From Paratinospora sagittata (Eukaryota; Streptophyta; Magnoliopsida; Ranunculales; Menispermaceae): DNA of 64,000 nucleotides. Below the pieces are notes generated by a model. That model made no database searches. It had not been told where the DNA came from and saw nothing but the letters and a program-made list of their open reading frames with translations. The DNA lies in assembly GCA_035771175.1 (NCBI GenBank), contig CM069590.1:32254821-32318820 (forward strand). Reading direction: 5' to 3'. Shown one piece after another: positions 11,681 through 23,829 of this stretch (position 1 is its first letter; each line of letters begins with the position of its first letter). The position numbers and the translations under genes are program-made.

Positions 11681-13370
11681 ATAATGGCCATAGAAAAGAA
11701 AGTAAAACAGGTTAAAATAGACGATGATGATGATGAAATCATAACTAATAAACTTGTTGAACATGAATCTAGTGAACCCCAAATTGAACCAGTTGTGAAA
11801 CCACCTAAGAACACTAGGTTGCTTATAGGTCACCCTCAAGATCAAATCATAGGTGATCCAAACCTAGGTGTAGCCACTAGAGCTTCACTTAGAGATCAAG
11901 GGGATGTAGCCTTTGTATCCCAAATTAAGCCTACTAAGATAGAAGAAGCTTTAGCTGATGAAAACTGGCTTCTTGCTATGCAAGAATAGCTAGGACACTT
12001 CACTAGAAACAGAGTGTGGGATCTTTTACCAAATGGGTGTTTAGGAACAAGAAAGATGAGAAAGGAATCATAGTCAAATATTGGTAGCACAGGGCTACAA
12101 TCAAGAAGAAGGAATTGACTATGAAGAAGTTTTTGCTCCAATAGCAAGATTAGAAGCAATCAGACTATGACTTACTTATGTTTGCTATAAAAGATTCACA
12201 TTATATCAAATGGATGTCAAAAGTGTTTTCTAGAATGGATTTATAAATGAGGAGGTCTATAAGAAGCAACCACCCGATTTTGAGGACTGTCACAAACCTG
12301 ATCATGTCTATAGACTTAGAAAAGCTTTATATGGTTTGAAGCAGGCTCCTAGAGCGTGGAATGATAGGCTTAGCACATTCCTCATAGATCATAACTTCAA
12401 GAAAGGGACCCTAGAACCAACTTTATTTATCAAACGCAAAGATAATGATATGCTTCTAGTGCAACTCTATGTTGGCGACATTATTTTTGGTGCATCAAAC
12501 AAGATCTTGTGTGATGAGTTTTCCTCTATCATGACAAGTGAGTAAGTGAGTTTGAAATGAGCATGATGGGAGAATTAAACATTCTTAAACCAATTGAAGT
12601 ATGCAAGGGACATGATTAAAAAGTTCAATTTTGAGAATTTAAAATCTATTGATACTCCTTGCAGTTCATCCATCAAAATAGATAAGGATGAAAAAGGCAA
12701 ACCAGTAGACCCTAAGCTATACCGAGGAATGATAGGAAGTTTGTTGTATTTAACGGCAAGCATACCTGATATTGTGTTTGGTGTTTGTCTATGTGCTAGA
12801 TTTCAATATGATCCTAAAGATTTTCATTTAAAGTGTGTTAAAAGGATATTTCAATACATCAGTGGCACACTAGATATGGGTATCTGGTACACTAAAGGAA
12901 CTTCTTTCGATTTCAGGAGTTTTTTTTATTCTGACTATGCCGAAAGTTTAACAGATCGAAAGAGTACCTCAGGATTTTGTCACTTTATGGGAGATTCACT
13001 CATTTCTTAGTTTAGCAAGAAACAAAATTCAGTGGCATTATCCACAGCAGAGGCTAAATACGTTGCAGCCGGAAGTTGTTGTGCTCGAGTATTATATATG
13101 AAACAACAACTTTCAGATTATCAAATAAATATCCAATGTGCAGAAATTTATTTTGATAATCTTTATAAACATTTTCAAAAATCCTGTCATGTACTCTCGA
13201 ACGAAACACATTGAAATTCAACATCATTTTCTTCGAGATCATGTGCATTGTAGAGATGTGAAATTGATCCATATTGGAACTAAAGATCAGTTAGCTGATA
13301 TTTTTACCAAGCCCTTGGCTAAAGATCAATTTTCACATATAAGGTGAGAATTGATCATGTTTGACTTTTC
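11681..13370 (+). pseudogene. Ty1/copia reverse transcriptase and RNase H, decayed
   Basis: The frame continues with the linker and the start of reverse transcriptase (EEALADENWLLAMQE, stop at 11987-11989). It then breaks several times before KQAPRAWNDRLSTFLIDH. The catalytic YVDD box reads YVGDIIFG, so one active-site Asp is lost. The connection and RNase H regions are recognisable in pieces: RGMIGSLLYLTASIPDI, DRKSTSGFCHFMGDSLIS with a stop at 13008-13010, VALSTAEAKYVAAGSC and DQLADIFTKPLAKDQF. At least four stops or frameshifts are present, so the copy cannot make a polyprotein. Confidence 0.9.
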
Positions 13371-14091
13371 AAACTTTCCAAGTGCTTAATTGGTTATCCA
13401 TTCCAGCTCCACCACTCCTACCTCATCTGCAGCTACCATTGTCTACCTGATGCAAATGCTGGTACTACCCCTGCAGAGGACGATGCGATGACTTCACCCG
13501 CCGATGATATATTTGTTGGGCTTGAATATCTTGATCCTACGTCTTCGCCTCCTTCTTAGGCACACCCTCTTTTTGATGTTTTAAAAAGGGGATAGATTAG
13601 TATGATTGGTCTGATTGACTAGATCATCTATGTGCATATATTCAGGGGGAGAGCTCATAGATAGGAAGAGCTTAGGATATGGGATATTGTTTTGGAGACA
13701 TTTCTGCGTATTTGCTCTGATACTTTTGTTGATTACATATATACGGTTTTATTTTATATATTGTTATACATCTACATTTTGATATTGTTGTTTATGATTC
13801 ACTGATCGATATATATTCACATATTTGTTTTGACTCAGTAATATTATGTGTATGTGTTAATGTTATGCTACTTGTGACTTCATGATCACATTTTTTTGAG
13901 TATGCATATATTGGTATCTAATTGATTGAAGTTCAAATGTTACTGTCTACCATTATTATTCAAGTGCTATATTCCTAATTGTAGCATGATATGATCATTC
14001 ATTTCACTCATTCATTCATTTGATAAATCGTGCTTCTTGCTTTAATCAAGCCAATAGTGAATTTGTTTGAAATCATCAAAAGTGGGGAGAT
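13371..14091 (+). mobile_element. Copia post-pol region with polypurine tract
   Basis: A non-coding stretch of about 700 bp without an env-like frame. It ends AAAGTGGGGAGAT, a polypurine tract, directly before the TGTTGATGAG start of the 3' LTR. Confidence 0.7.
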
Positions 14092-15344
14092 TGTTGATGA
14101 GACGACTCTCACCTGGTTTTGTTTTGATATTTACAAACAACATTCCTTGTGATCATTAATGTCTTTGACTTAGTTGTTTCAGTGCTAACTAGCTATATCA
14201 GATGGATTCAACTATCTCGTCAAAGCATGTGGATGGAACAATAAAGCACAAAGATTCAAGAGCTTCAAGTCCGTAATCCTTTGTCTAAAATCTTAGTGTT
14301 GTAGAGTAATCTTTACTTGTTCCAACCACAGTATACTTTGCATCTTTTCTAAATCATGCATATATTATTATTTCTCATGCACTTAGGTTATTAGATATGC
14401 ATGCACGTATATTGTCATGTTTATCATGCAATCATATAGTTCAGGTTGATTTTCTTGCATATTTATATCCTTGTTAAACATGCACTCATGTTACCAACTT
14501 TGCATGGATTTCATCGGTTTACGTGTGTGTATCGTATACCTTAATCATCTTGTTTTATTTGTATTTATCGATTGTATTACGCGTGTTTATCTTCGTTCAT
14601 TATGTTTTAATCATGTTTTCAAAGTTGGTTTATTTGTTTGAATATGCTTTAAACTTATTTTGATCGAAAATCAAGGTTCTATCACTTTAGACTCCAAGGA
14701 ACGAGCTCTTTGGAGCAGATTTTCTAATCAGGGTTTAAGGAACGCACTCTTGCAGAAAAAGGCAAAAGAGAAATTTCCATAGAAACTGTGTTTCTAATTA
14801 AAGAACCTCGCTCCTATGTCCAACGGACAAATGGAGGAACACGCTCCTGCATTGGAGGAAAATTTGATACTTTTCAAATTTCAAAACAGAAACGTGCTCC
14901 TCATCTAAAGAACGCGATCTTGTGCCTCGGGCAGGTATTTTTCTATAAATACCACACTTTGCTCATTCGAGAGCAACTTTTGCAATACATATGAACTTGT
15001 GCCTATATTCTTGTATTCGTATTTCCAAGCCTTAAACAAGTTCTTAAGCTATTCTAAACACCTTTTGATTGCAAAAGTTCACTACATTTGAATGTTTGAT
15101 TCAACCTTTCGAAAAGTTCTCCTAATTGTTTCAAAATCTTTCAGAAACTTGAAAGGTTATCTTGAGTGTTTCCAACACATACATTTTGATCTTGATCATT
15201 CTTGAAAGAGAAATCTCTCAAACACATTCACTTCAGAGAATCTATGAGCTTCATCTTACCTAAGTTGGGCAACATCTCTTTTACGATTCTTGTGTTTGTG
15301 TTTTAGTTGAAACGATTTTATTTTTTGACTTACTATCTTATTAA
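14092..15344 (+). mobile_element. Copia 3' LTR, first part (split by nested element)
   Basis: The LTR begins TGTTGATGAGACGACTC right after the polypurine tract. It is interrupted at 15344, where the last five bases ATTAA (15340-15344) recur at 23830-23834 on the far side of the nested element. The second half is 23830-24712. Together they make an LTR of about 2.1 kb. Confidence 0.85.
14943..14951 (+). promoter_or_regulatory. TATA box of the copia LTR
   Basis: CTATAAATA in the middle of the LTR, followed within about 25 bases by CATTCGAGAGCAAC, a likely start region. Confidence 0.55.
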
Positions 15345-15559
15345 TGTTGGTCCACCCAAGAGATGGGTGAATTGGGTGAAATAGTCAATTTTAAATTTCT
15401 CTTCCAATAACTTAGTGATATACATAAGTGTATTGGAATTGGATGGTAAACTAGAACACATACTAAATTGCAAACATGAGACACACAAGATTTATAGTGG
15501 TTCGGCCAAGCCTACGTTCACTACCTAATCTCTCGATTAGGATTTTCTCAATCCACTAA

Positions 15560-15910
15560 TTGATTCTCTTACAGGTGAGAACCAAACCGTTACAACTGCC
15601 CCTTTACAGGTTAAAGGCAAACCTATCCTTTCACGGGCTAAGGATAAACCAAATTTCCTTTTTTCGGGATGAGAAAAAACCCATGTTCCTTTTACAGGAT
15701 GAGGAAGAACCGTTTTCCTTCTACGGGATAATGAAGAACCATAATCTTTTTACGGGTTAAGGAACCACCGTTTCTCTTTTACATGTTAAGATAAAACCTA
15801 TCATTTTACAGGTTAAGGACGCATTATCCTTTTTGCGGGATTAGGAAGAACCGTGATCCTTTTACAGGTTAAGGAACAACCATTTCTCTTTTACAGGTTC
15901 AGAGATAACC
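15560..15910 (-). repeat. U5 tandem array in the 3' LTR
   Basis: About eleven units of roughly 30-35 bases with plus-strand cores such as CCTTTTACAGGTTAAGG and CGGGATGAGGAAGAACC. The matching array in the other LTR is 21190-21550, where individual units differ in number and sequence. Confidence 0.8.
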
Positions 15911-16919
15911 TTACATGATTTCAATCCTGAAATCATTAAGTGAACTACATTCACTTGTCCTGGTTGTTTCAGTCTAGAAACACACCAGCATTACAACACA
16001 ATAATGTTGCTTCTAACTGAGTAGAACGTTTTACAATTGAGCTCGTTACATAGCATTACATAGATATGAAATGAAATAAGTAATGCTAGGTTGAAATACA
16101 CTAACAATCCTTTACCATTCAATGTTCGGTATTGCTCAAGTGCAGTTTTGAAAAGCATGAATGATGTGATATGAAAATCAGTGCTTCTTCGAAAATAATA
16201 TGATGCCAAATAAACATTGATTTGAAAATTAAAGGACTAGCGTAAATCAAAGACACTGACAGTTTTCAAAGTAGATATAAAATATAAGAAAAAAAACTTA
16301 TGGTTCAGTGATTAGTAGTTAACGCAACTACTGATATAGTTCAATACAGTACTTAAGATATGAAATTAAGTACAACTTTTTTTCTCATTAACTATATCTC
16401 AAATTCTATCTTCAGCAAGAATAATATCAAGTATGAATCGGTGCTGAGAATTTGAGTTCATACCAGATCAAATAGATTTTCAAAGATAGAATGAAAATAA
16501 GCTCAATATGAAATTCATTTGAATACCTAAAGGTATTAGTGAAAAACACTTTAAAACTTTAGATAATGAAAAACATTTTGACACTGACTAACTTTCAAAA
16601 AGTATTGGCATAATACAAAATGATTGGCAAGTTGTTTGGTCCTAAGTGATGGTATTTACAGACTTAGTAGGACATAGCCGTTAGACATGTAAAGTTCAAA
16701 TAATATGAAGGTTTACACACAACGGCTAGAATGTTATATGAAAATGGCAACTGCAATTTTCACTAACATTCTGGTTCTTTTCAGATTTCATGATAAAGGA
16801 AAGTTTTAGAAAAGCTCAATTCATGTATCAGAGAAGATCTCTGATAAGTTTAAAAAGGACTCTGTGCAAAGGTCCGTTCTGAAAAAAGTAAACTGATGCA
16901 GTGTACTTGTTCGAACAGC

Positions 16920-17610
16920 GACGGTTGTTGAATTAGCGTCCTGATTCCGTAATCAGTGTCCTGACGCACAATATTAACTTTTTCATTTTGGTTCCTTGAA
17001 GGCGCTCATTACGTATAAGCGTCCTGCAGAACACTTAAGTGAGGGCGTTACTAACTCGTAAGCGTCCTGACTTGCTTTGACACTTTAAATGACTTAACCT
17101 TGAGGGCGGTAGTGCATAGTTAGCGTCCTACTATGTTTTAAAACAAGTAAGTGCATGAGGGCGCTACATTCTGAGTAAGCGTCCTACAAGTTTAAAACAT
17201 TAGACATAATACGAGGGCGTTACAAAAATGTAAGCGTCCTACTAGTTAAGAATATTTGAAACCAAACACAAGCACGGTGAAAGACAGTCAGCGTCCTAAA
17301 AGTTACTAAGTTGATTCCAAAAGGTGAGGGTGCTCCTATCTAGATAGCGTCCTAATAGATTATTCAACTTATAACTATCAGCATCCTCAAAGATACATTC
17401 TTTGAAAAACTTAAGAAATCTTTCAGTGAGCTAATGATGAATCAGCGTCCTGACAACTTCAAAGGTTGACTAAATAGGAGGCCGCTACTATACAAGTAAG
17501 CGTCCTAATAAATCAGTTTGATTCAACCTTGAATGTTATCAACGTCCTAATGAGTCATCAGCGTCCTGACTTAACAAGTTCAGAAGAGCATTGGTAAGTC
17601 ATTAGCGTCC
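16920..17610 (-). repeat. U3 array of AGCGTCCT motifs in the 3' LTR
   Basis: On the plus strand about fifteen copies of AGCGTCCT (some AGTGTCCT or AGCATCCT) are spaced by about 25-60 bases and interleaved with about eight copies of GAGGGCGCTAC or close variants. The same array is at 22560-23245 in the 5' LTR. Confidence 0.8.
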
Positions 17611-18207
17611 TGAAAGACTCTTTAAAAATAGTTTTGACTCGCGATTAAATAATCGATAAATGAGAATAAAAACTTGATAAATTTAAAATTAAATATATAA
17701 AATTAAATGTTTTGAAATATCGTAAAACGTATGATCAAAACATGTAAGTATGCAAGTGGTTTGTGCATGATTTTGGAAAACGTTTGAGCAATAACAATTA
17801 GAGAAAGATATACCTTAAATACCTTGTGTATTTCTCATTTCTCATAATCGTTAAATCCAACTCTTCATTATGAGATCTTCGATGTGAACTTTGAGTTGAG
17901 TTGAATGACTTGAACGTTGATTGAAAGATGAAGACTTGAAACTTGATCGAATCGTTTGAGTGAAGTGATCTTGAAATCCAGATATGATCGTTGAAGTCCT
18001 TTTGATTGAAACGATCTTGACCGTTGGATATGTGTTTGAGTTCCTTGATCGAGTCGTTCCTTGGCTTTTTGCTTTCCTACGGTGATGGGATGAGATCTTT
18101 ATAAACGCTCGATTAGCACCAAAAAGTACTTTGTTTGAAATCATCAAAATATACTTTATCACAGTATATTTAGGGACGAGCTAAGTGATGAACCGGATAG
18201 GTTAACA

Positions 18208-18230
18208 ATCTCCCCCTTTTTTATGATGAC
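18208..18230 (-). other. Polypurine tract of the nested element
   Basis: On the minus strand AAAAAAGGGGGAGAT lies directly before the 3' LTR start TGTTAACC. This is the second-strand priming site of the retroelement. Confidence 0.85.
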
Positions 18231-20108
18231 AAACAAATTGAAAAATTAAACGCTTAAGCAAAAAGGTTAATGTAAAGTTCTTTTCCCCCATCTATTCCAC
18301 GTATGTTTCTTCCTCTCTTATTTTTCTTCTCCCCCTTTGATATCATCAAAAAGTGAAGAAAAGATACTAAGATCTCCCCGTGTGACGTAGCAGAGTAGCG
18401 AAGCTCCCCCTTTCATGGAGACTCCCCCTTACTTTGTGCATTCACCCTCAAAATGATTTATGACGATGTGTCATAGTTAGGTACGTGAGAATGCATAAGG
18501 TCTACTATACTGGTAGTCACGTGAGAAACAGATCTTATTTTTAAGCACATAGAGAAATAGTTTGACTAATTCATAGGCTAAAATATTTGAAATAATAGTG
18601 AAGTCGAGAATCGTAGTCAGAGGGAATAAAAAAGAATTGCCGAATGATGAATTTATAGAGAGTTTTTAATCGTGGGCAATTATTCTCCATAGTGTTTGGC
18701 ATAAATTTAAGTTTGAAAAATAGTCCAAACACAGAGTATGCATTAAGATTTGTAAATAAACAAGCATAGCATACTTACAGCATAGGCAGAATGATTTAAG
18801 ATTAAGCAAGGCCTAGCAATTATGATTCTAACAAGATGCAAAGTGTATAGTTTGAAGTACATGGCATCTATTAGATATCAAAAATCACAGACAATTGATG
18901 CATACAAAATATAATATTAAAGAGCAACATCAATGGCATGTGAGATGGAAAATTATAAACTTTCCATAGTTTAGACATGTGAAGATATATATGATGAATA
19001 TCAAAGTCTAAACTTTCTGAATATATGCTAAATTTCATAGAAATCATTCAAGCAACAACATACATTCATTTTCCTATTCTATGCAAGCAATTTCAATTGA
19101 AGCATGGCCTAGAATGTTTGATACAATGATTCTAATGAGAAAGTATTTGAAAGGGTATGTACTCATTAAAAATCAAATATTCATAAGTTTGATGCTATCA
19201 TGATATGGTATGAAGCCGATGCATCAAAGTCAAAAAAATCATTGAAAAGATAATGCCACAAGATAATAATCATAAGTGTAGACAATATTATGTTCAGGAA
19301 TAGGCGTATGATATGAAGTTGTATACACGGCCTATAATCATTAGCATAAACATGAATCATGCATAGATATGATTATCTAAGTTTAGAGCAAACATGATCA
19401 TGATATGAACTAGCATAGGCAGAAATAAATTGCTAAAGCATAGCCTAGCTAATGTGGACATGATCATCAGATAAACAAATATCACAAATTAGTTCAAGAT
19501 GAGCAGATAATCATGATATTATATAAGATGCAAGATAAGTATATAATCATGATATTTATCAGATAGTCATAGATATGGATATTAGATATTGAAGATAGAT
19601 GTGACTAGTCGTAGAAAGATACCACAAACTGATCAAAGCATTAGACATAGAAAGATTTCATCATGATGTAGTTTATCAGGAAATATGAACAAGATAACAT
19701 TAGTATGAAGACAAATAATCATGTTCATGAAAGCAAGACAGTTATGCATCAGAAAAAGACAGTGATGACTTTGTAATCACATAATCAGGCAAAATAGCAA
19801 AGCATAAATCAACATATTGTGAACGGTGAGTAGTGTGTGCAACATATGAAGATGAACTATAACAGTCACACAAATTCAAGCAGAGCAGTCATTCAAACAT
19901 AATAGAGCATGATTGAGCACAAGTCAAGAGATGCATAATGCAAATCAAAGTACGAATGAGAAAACTTCCTTATGTACTCCTAAAGAGGAGCAACAATTAA
20001 ACATTTTGTAATGACTTTTCCAAAGTCCAGAGAACCATTTTAACAAGAAGTTTTTAAACAAAAAGAATACACCCTACAGACAGACAGACAAACAGAGAGG
20101 GGTTCTCA
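18231..20108 (-). mobile_element. Internal non-coding region of the nested element
   Basis: About 1.9 kb of AT-rich sequence with frequent ATGAT/ATCAT and GCATAG-like words and no frame of notable length on either strand. No retroviral domain is visible. It separates the internal open region from the 3' LTR. Confidence 0.6.
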
Positions 20109-20714
20109 TCAATCTTGGCGAGGAATGCCCTGAGCATCACGAGATCGAGTTGCGGTTGATCTCAGCTGATGAGGTGAATCGTCCATTCTTGCACTCATGT
20201 GTTCGATATATGCAAGAACAGGACCGAACCTTCTAATCTAGCTCATTGCAAAGGTGAAACTCCCTTAGATTTCATCTTCAAGAACAACTTGAGACTTGTC
20301 GACCTTTTTGAGAAGAGTCATTAGCATGTCCTTTTGAAGTTTGTTGACCCTCTCAAGTTCCTCTAACCTCTGCTCCTGTTCACAGAGAAGCTCAACAACC
20401 ATCTAAAAGCTAGCGGAGTTGGACTCGGAAGATTGGCGTAAGAGATTCTTGATTGAAGATTCTCCATGATCGGCATGGGGTAGCTCTAACTTTACGGGGG
20501 GTTGCGACTCAGGCCTATGGAAACCTAGAGGAGGCATGGAGAAGGTTTTCAGATACCTACTTCCTCCGATAACTTCAACCGATTCGTCGGAAGAGGAAGA
20601 TAGGGAGAAACTACTCGAGGAAGAAGAAGATTCTTCCATTGGTCGCTTATGAGACACTGGGGTTTCGAAAGCCATGGGTGAGATTGAGAAGATGATGAGA
20701 CACGGATATTCCAC
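20109..20714 (-). pseudogene. Internal open region of the nested element: Ser-rich plus coiled-coil-like protein, unrecognised
   Basis: A minus-strand frame can be followed from an ATG at 20714, or the later ATG of MAFETPVSHKRPMEE, to a TGA at 20109-20111. It is broken by TAG at 20403-20405, TAA near 20268 and another TAG further on. The N-terminal part has an unbroken serine run (SSSSSSSFSLSSSSDES) and SKRPMEE-like basic/acidic stretches. After the first stop comes LLCEQEQRLEELERVNKLQK, heptad-like and rich in Leu, Glu and Lys, so probably a coiled coil. The last part contains RMDDSPHQLRSTATRSRDAQ. It does not resemble gag (no zinc knuckle) or any pol domain. It may be a remnant of a gag-like or element-specific protein, or captured host sequence. 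It is the only coding candidate inside the element. Confidence 0.5.
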
Positions 20715-20959
20715 AGCAGATGATGCAAGTGAAAATAAAGCGAGATTTTTTTAAAAAAAATTACTCTAAGGCGGTCATGCATTTGAATGCGAGGTGGTGT
20801 GCAAGAGCTAGCTGACGTCATCGAGATAACTACACATAGAAAAGTACAGATCGCTGATGTGACAGCTAGGGTTTCTAATTCTAAGTCGTGAGAAACGAGA
20901 AACCTAAGACAAACCCTAAATTAACCATAAGATCTAGACTTTAGGTTGTTAGACCATAT

Positions 20960-20984
20960 TTTCAAAGAACCCGCTGACACAAAT
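20960..20984 (-). other. Degenerate primer-binding site of the nested element
   Basis: Right after the 5' LTR the minus strand reads TTTGTGTCAGCGGGTTC. This resembles the initiator-Met type TTGGTATCAGAGCGGGTTC with a few changes, including an apparent 2-base loss. Confidence 0.55.
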
Positions 20985-23829
20985 TGTTAGTCCACCCAAA
21001 AGGGGGTGAATTGGGTGAGATGGTCAATTTTAAATTTCTCTTCCAATAACTTAGTGATATACATAAGTGTATTGGAATTATATGCAAAACTAGAACACAG
21101 ACTAAATTGCAAACATGGGACACACAGGATTTATAGTGGTCCGGCCAAGCCTACGTCCACTACCTAATCTCCCGATTAGGATTTTCTCAATCCACAAACT
21201 GATTCTCTTACGAGTGAGAACCAAACCGTTACAACTACCCTTTTACAGGTTAAAGGCAAACTTATCCTTTCATGGGCTAAGGATGAACCAAATTTTCTTT
21301 TTTCGGGATGAGGAAAGACCAATGTTCCTTTTACGGGGTGAGGAAGAGTCATTTTCCTTTTACCAAAAAAGGAAGAACCGTGATCCTTTTATGGGTTAAG
21401 GAACAATCGTTTCTCTTTTACAGGTTAAGAGAAAACCTATCCGTTTACAGGTTAAGGACCCACCTATCATTTTATGGAATTAGGAAGAACCATGATCCTT
21501 TTACGGGTTAAGGAACAATCGTTTATCTTTTACAGGTTCAGAGATAACCTTACATGATTTCAATCCTGAAATCATTAAGTGAACTATATTTACTTGTCCT
21601 GGTTGTTTCAGTCCAGAAACATACCAGCATTACAACACAATAACGTTGGTTCTAACTGAGTAGAACGCTTTACAATTAAGCTCGTTACATAGCATTACAC
21701 AGACATGAAATGAAATAAGTAATGCTAAGTTGAAATACACTAACAGTCCTTTACCTTTCAATGTTCGGTATTGCTCAAGTGCAGTTTCGAAAAGCATGAA
21801 TGATGTGATATGAAAATCAGTGCTTCTTCGAAAATAATATGATGTCAAATAAACATTGATTTGAAAATTAAAGGACTAGTGTAAATCAAAGACACTTACA
21901 GTTTTCAAAGTAGATATAAAATATATGTAAGAAAACTTTTGGTTCAGTGATCAGTAGTTAACACAACTACTGATATAGTTTAATACAGTACTTAAGATAT
22001 GAAATCAAGTACAACTGTATTTCTCATCAACTATATCTCAAATTCTATCTTCAGCAAGAATTATATCAAGCATGAATCGGTGCTAAGAATTTGAGTTGAT
22101 ACCAGATCAAATAGATTTTCAAAGATAGAATGAAAATAAGCTCAATATGAAATTCATTTGAATACGTAAAGGTATCAGTGAAAAATACTTTAAAAGTTTA
22201 GATAATGAGAAACATTTCTACACTGACTAACTTTCAAAAAGTGTTGGCACAATACAAAATTATTGGCAAGTTGTTTGGTCCTAAGTGATGGTTTTTAAAG
22301 ACTTAGTAGGACATAGCCATTAGACATTTGAAGTTCAAATAATATGAACGTTTACACACAACAGCTAGAATATTATATGAAAATGGCAACTGCAATTTTC
22401 ACTAACATTCTGGTTCTTTCAGGTTTAATGATAAAGGAAAGTTTAGAAAAGCTTAATTCATGTGTGAGAGAAGATCTCTGATAAGTCTGAAAAGGAATCT
22501 GTGCAAATGTCCGTTCTAAAAAAAATAAACTGATGCAGTGCACTTATTCAAGCAGTGATTATTGTTGAATTAGCCTCCTGATTCCGTAGTCAGTGTCCTG
22601 ACGCACAATATCAACTTTGTCATTTTGGTTCCATGAGGGCACTCATTACTTATATGCATCCTGCAGAACACTTAAGTGAGGGCGCTACTAACTCGTAAGC
22701 GTCCTGACTTGCTTTGACACTAAACGACTTAACCTCCACAGTTGGCGTCCTACTATGTTTTAAAACAAGTAAGTGCAAGAGGGCGCTACATTCTGAGTAA
22801 GCATCCTACAAGTTTAAAACATTAAACATAATACGAGGGCGTTACAACAATGTAAGCGTCCTGCTAGTTAAGAATATTTGAAACCAAACACAAACACGGT
22901 GAAGGACAGTCAGCATCCTAAAAGTTACTAAGTTGATTCCCAAAGGTGAGGGCGCTCCTATCTAGGTAGCGTCCTAATAGATTATTCAACTTATAACTAT
23001 CAGCATCCTCAAAGATACATTCTTTGAAAAACTTAAGAAATCTTTCAGTGAGCTGATGATGAATCAGCGTCCTGACAACTTCAAAGGTTGACTAAAAAAG
23101 AGGCTGCTACTATACAAGTAAGCATCCTAATAAATTAGTTTGATTCAACCTTGAATGTTATCAGCGTCCTAATGAGTCATTAGCGTCCTGACTTAACAAG
23201 TTCAAGAGAGCACTGCTAAGTCATTAGTGTCCTGAAAGACTCTTTAAAAATAGTTTTGACTTGCGATTAAATAATCGATAAATGCGAATAAAAACTTGGT
23301 AAATTTAAAATTAAATTTATAAAACTAAATCATTTGAAATACCGTAAAACGTATGATCAAAGCATGCAAGTATGCAAGTGGTCTGTGCATGATTTTGGAA
23401 AACGTTTGTGCATTAACGATTAGAGAAAGATATACCTTAAATACCTTGTGTATTTCTCATTTCTCATAATCGTTAAATCCAACTCTTCATTATGAGATCT
23501 TCGATGTGAACTTTGAGTTGAGTTGAATGACTTGAACGTTGATCGAAAGATGAAGTCTCGAAGCTTGATCGAATCGTTCGAGTGAAGTGATCTTGAAATC
23601 CAGATATGATCGTTGGAGTCCTTTCGATTGAAACGATCTTAACCGTTGGATATGTTTTTGAGTTCCTTGATCGAGTTGTTCCTTGGCTTTTTGCTTTCCT
23701 AAGGTGTTGGGATGTGATCTTGATAAACGCTAGATTAGCACCAAAAAGTACTTTGTTTGTGATCATCCAAATATACTTTATTTTAGTATATTTAGGGACG
23801 AGCTAAGTGATGAACCGTATAGGTTAACA
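20985..23829 (-). repeat. 5' LTR of the nested element
   Basis: 2845 bp, nearly identical in layout to 15345-18207. It starts TGTTAACCTAT at 23829 on the minus strand and ends GGTGGACTAACA at 20985. It has the U3 motif array at about 22560-23245 and the U5 array at 21190-21550. One array segment near 22735 is shortened relative to the other LTR. Confidence 0.9.

Larger units (their letters stand above)
15345..18207 (-). repeat. 3' LTR of the nested element
   Basis: 2863 bp. On the minus strand it starts TGTTAACCTATCCGG and ends with the CACCCA...TGGGTG terminal stem and GGACCAACA. It contains the U3 motif array (about 16920-17610) and the U5 array (about 15560-15910). The LTR copy at 1-2898 is a diverged relative on the opposite strand. 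Confidence 0.9.
15345..23829 (-). mobile_element. Complete non-autonomous LTR retroelement nested in the copia LTR
   Basis: An 8485-bp unit on the minus strand: 5' LTR 23829-20985, internal region 20984-18208, 3' LTR 18207-15345. The termini are TGTTAACC...GGACCAACA for the 3' LTR and TGTTAACC...GGACTAACA for the 5' LTR. It is flanked by a perfect 5-bp duplication ATTAA (15340-15344 and 23830-23834). The 2.8-kb internal region shows no gag, protease, integrase or reverse transcriptase motifs, so the element must depend on another element's proteins (large retrotransposon derivative type). The two LTRs are still very alike base for base, which suggests insertion more recent than the surrounding wreckage. 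The polypurine tract and LTR ends resemble copia elements. Confidence 0.9.
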
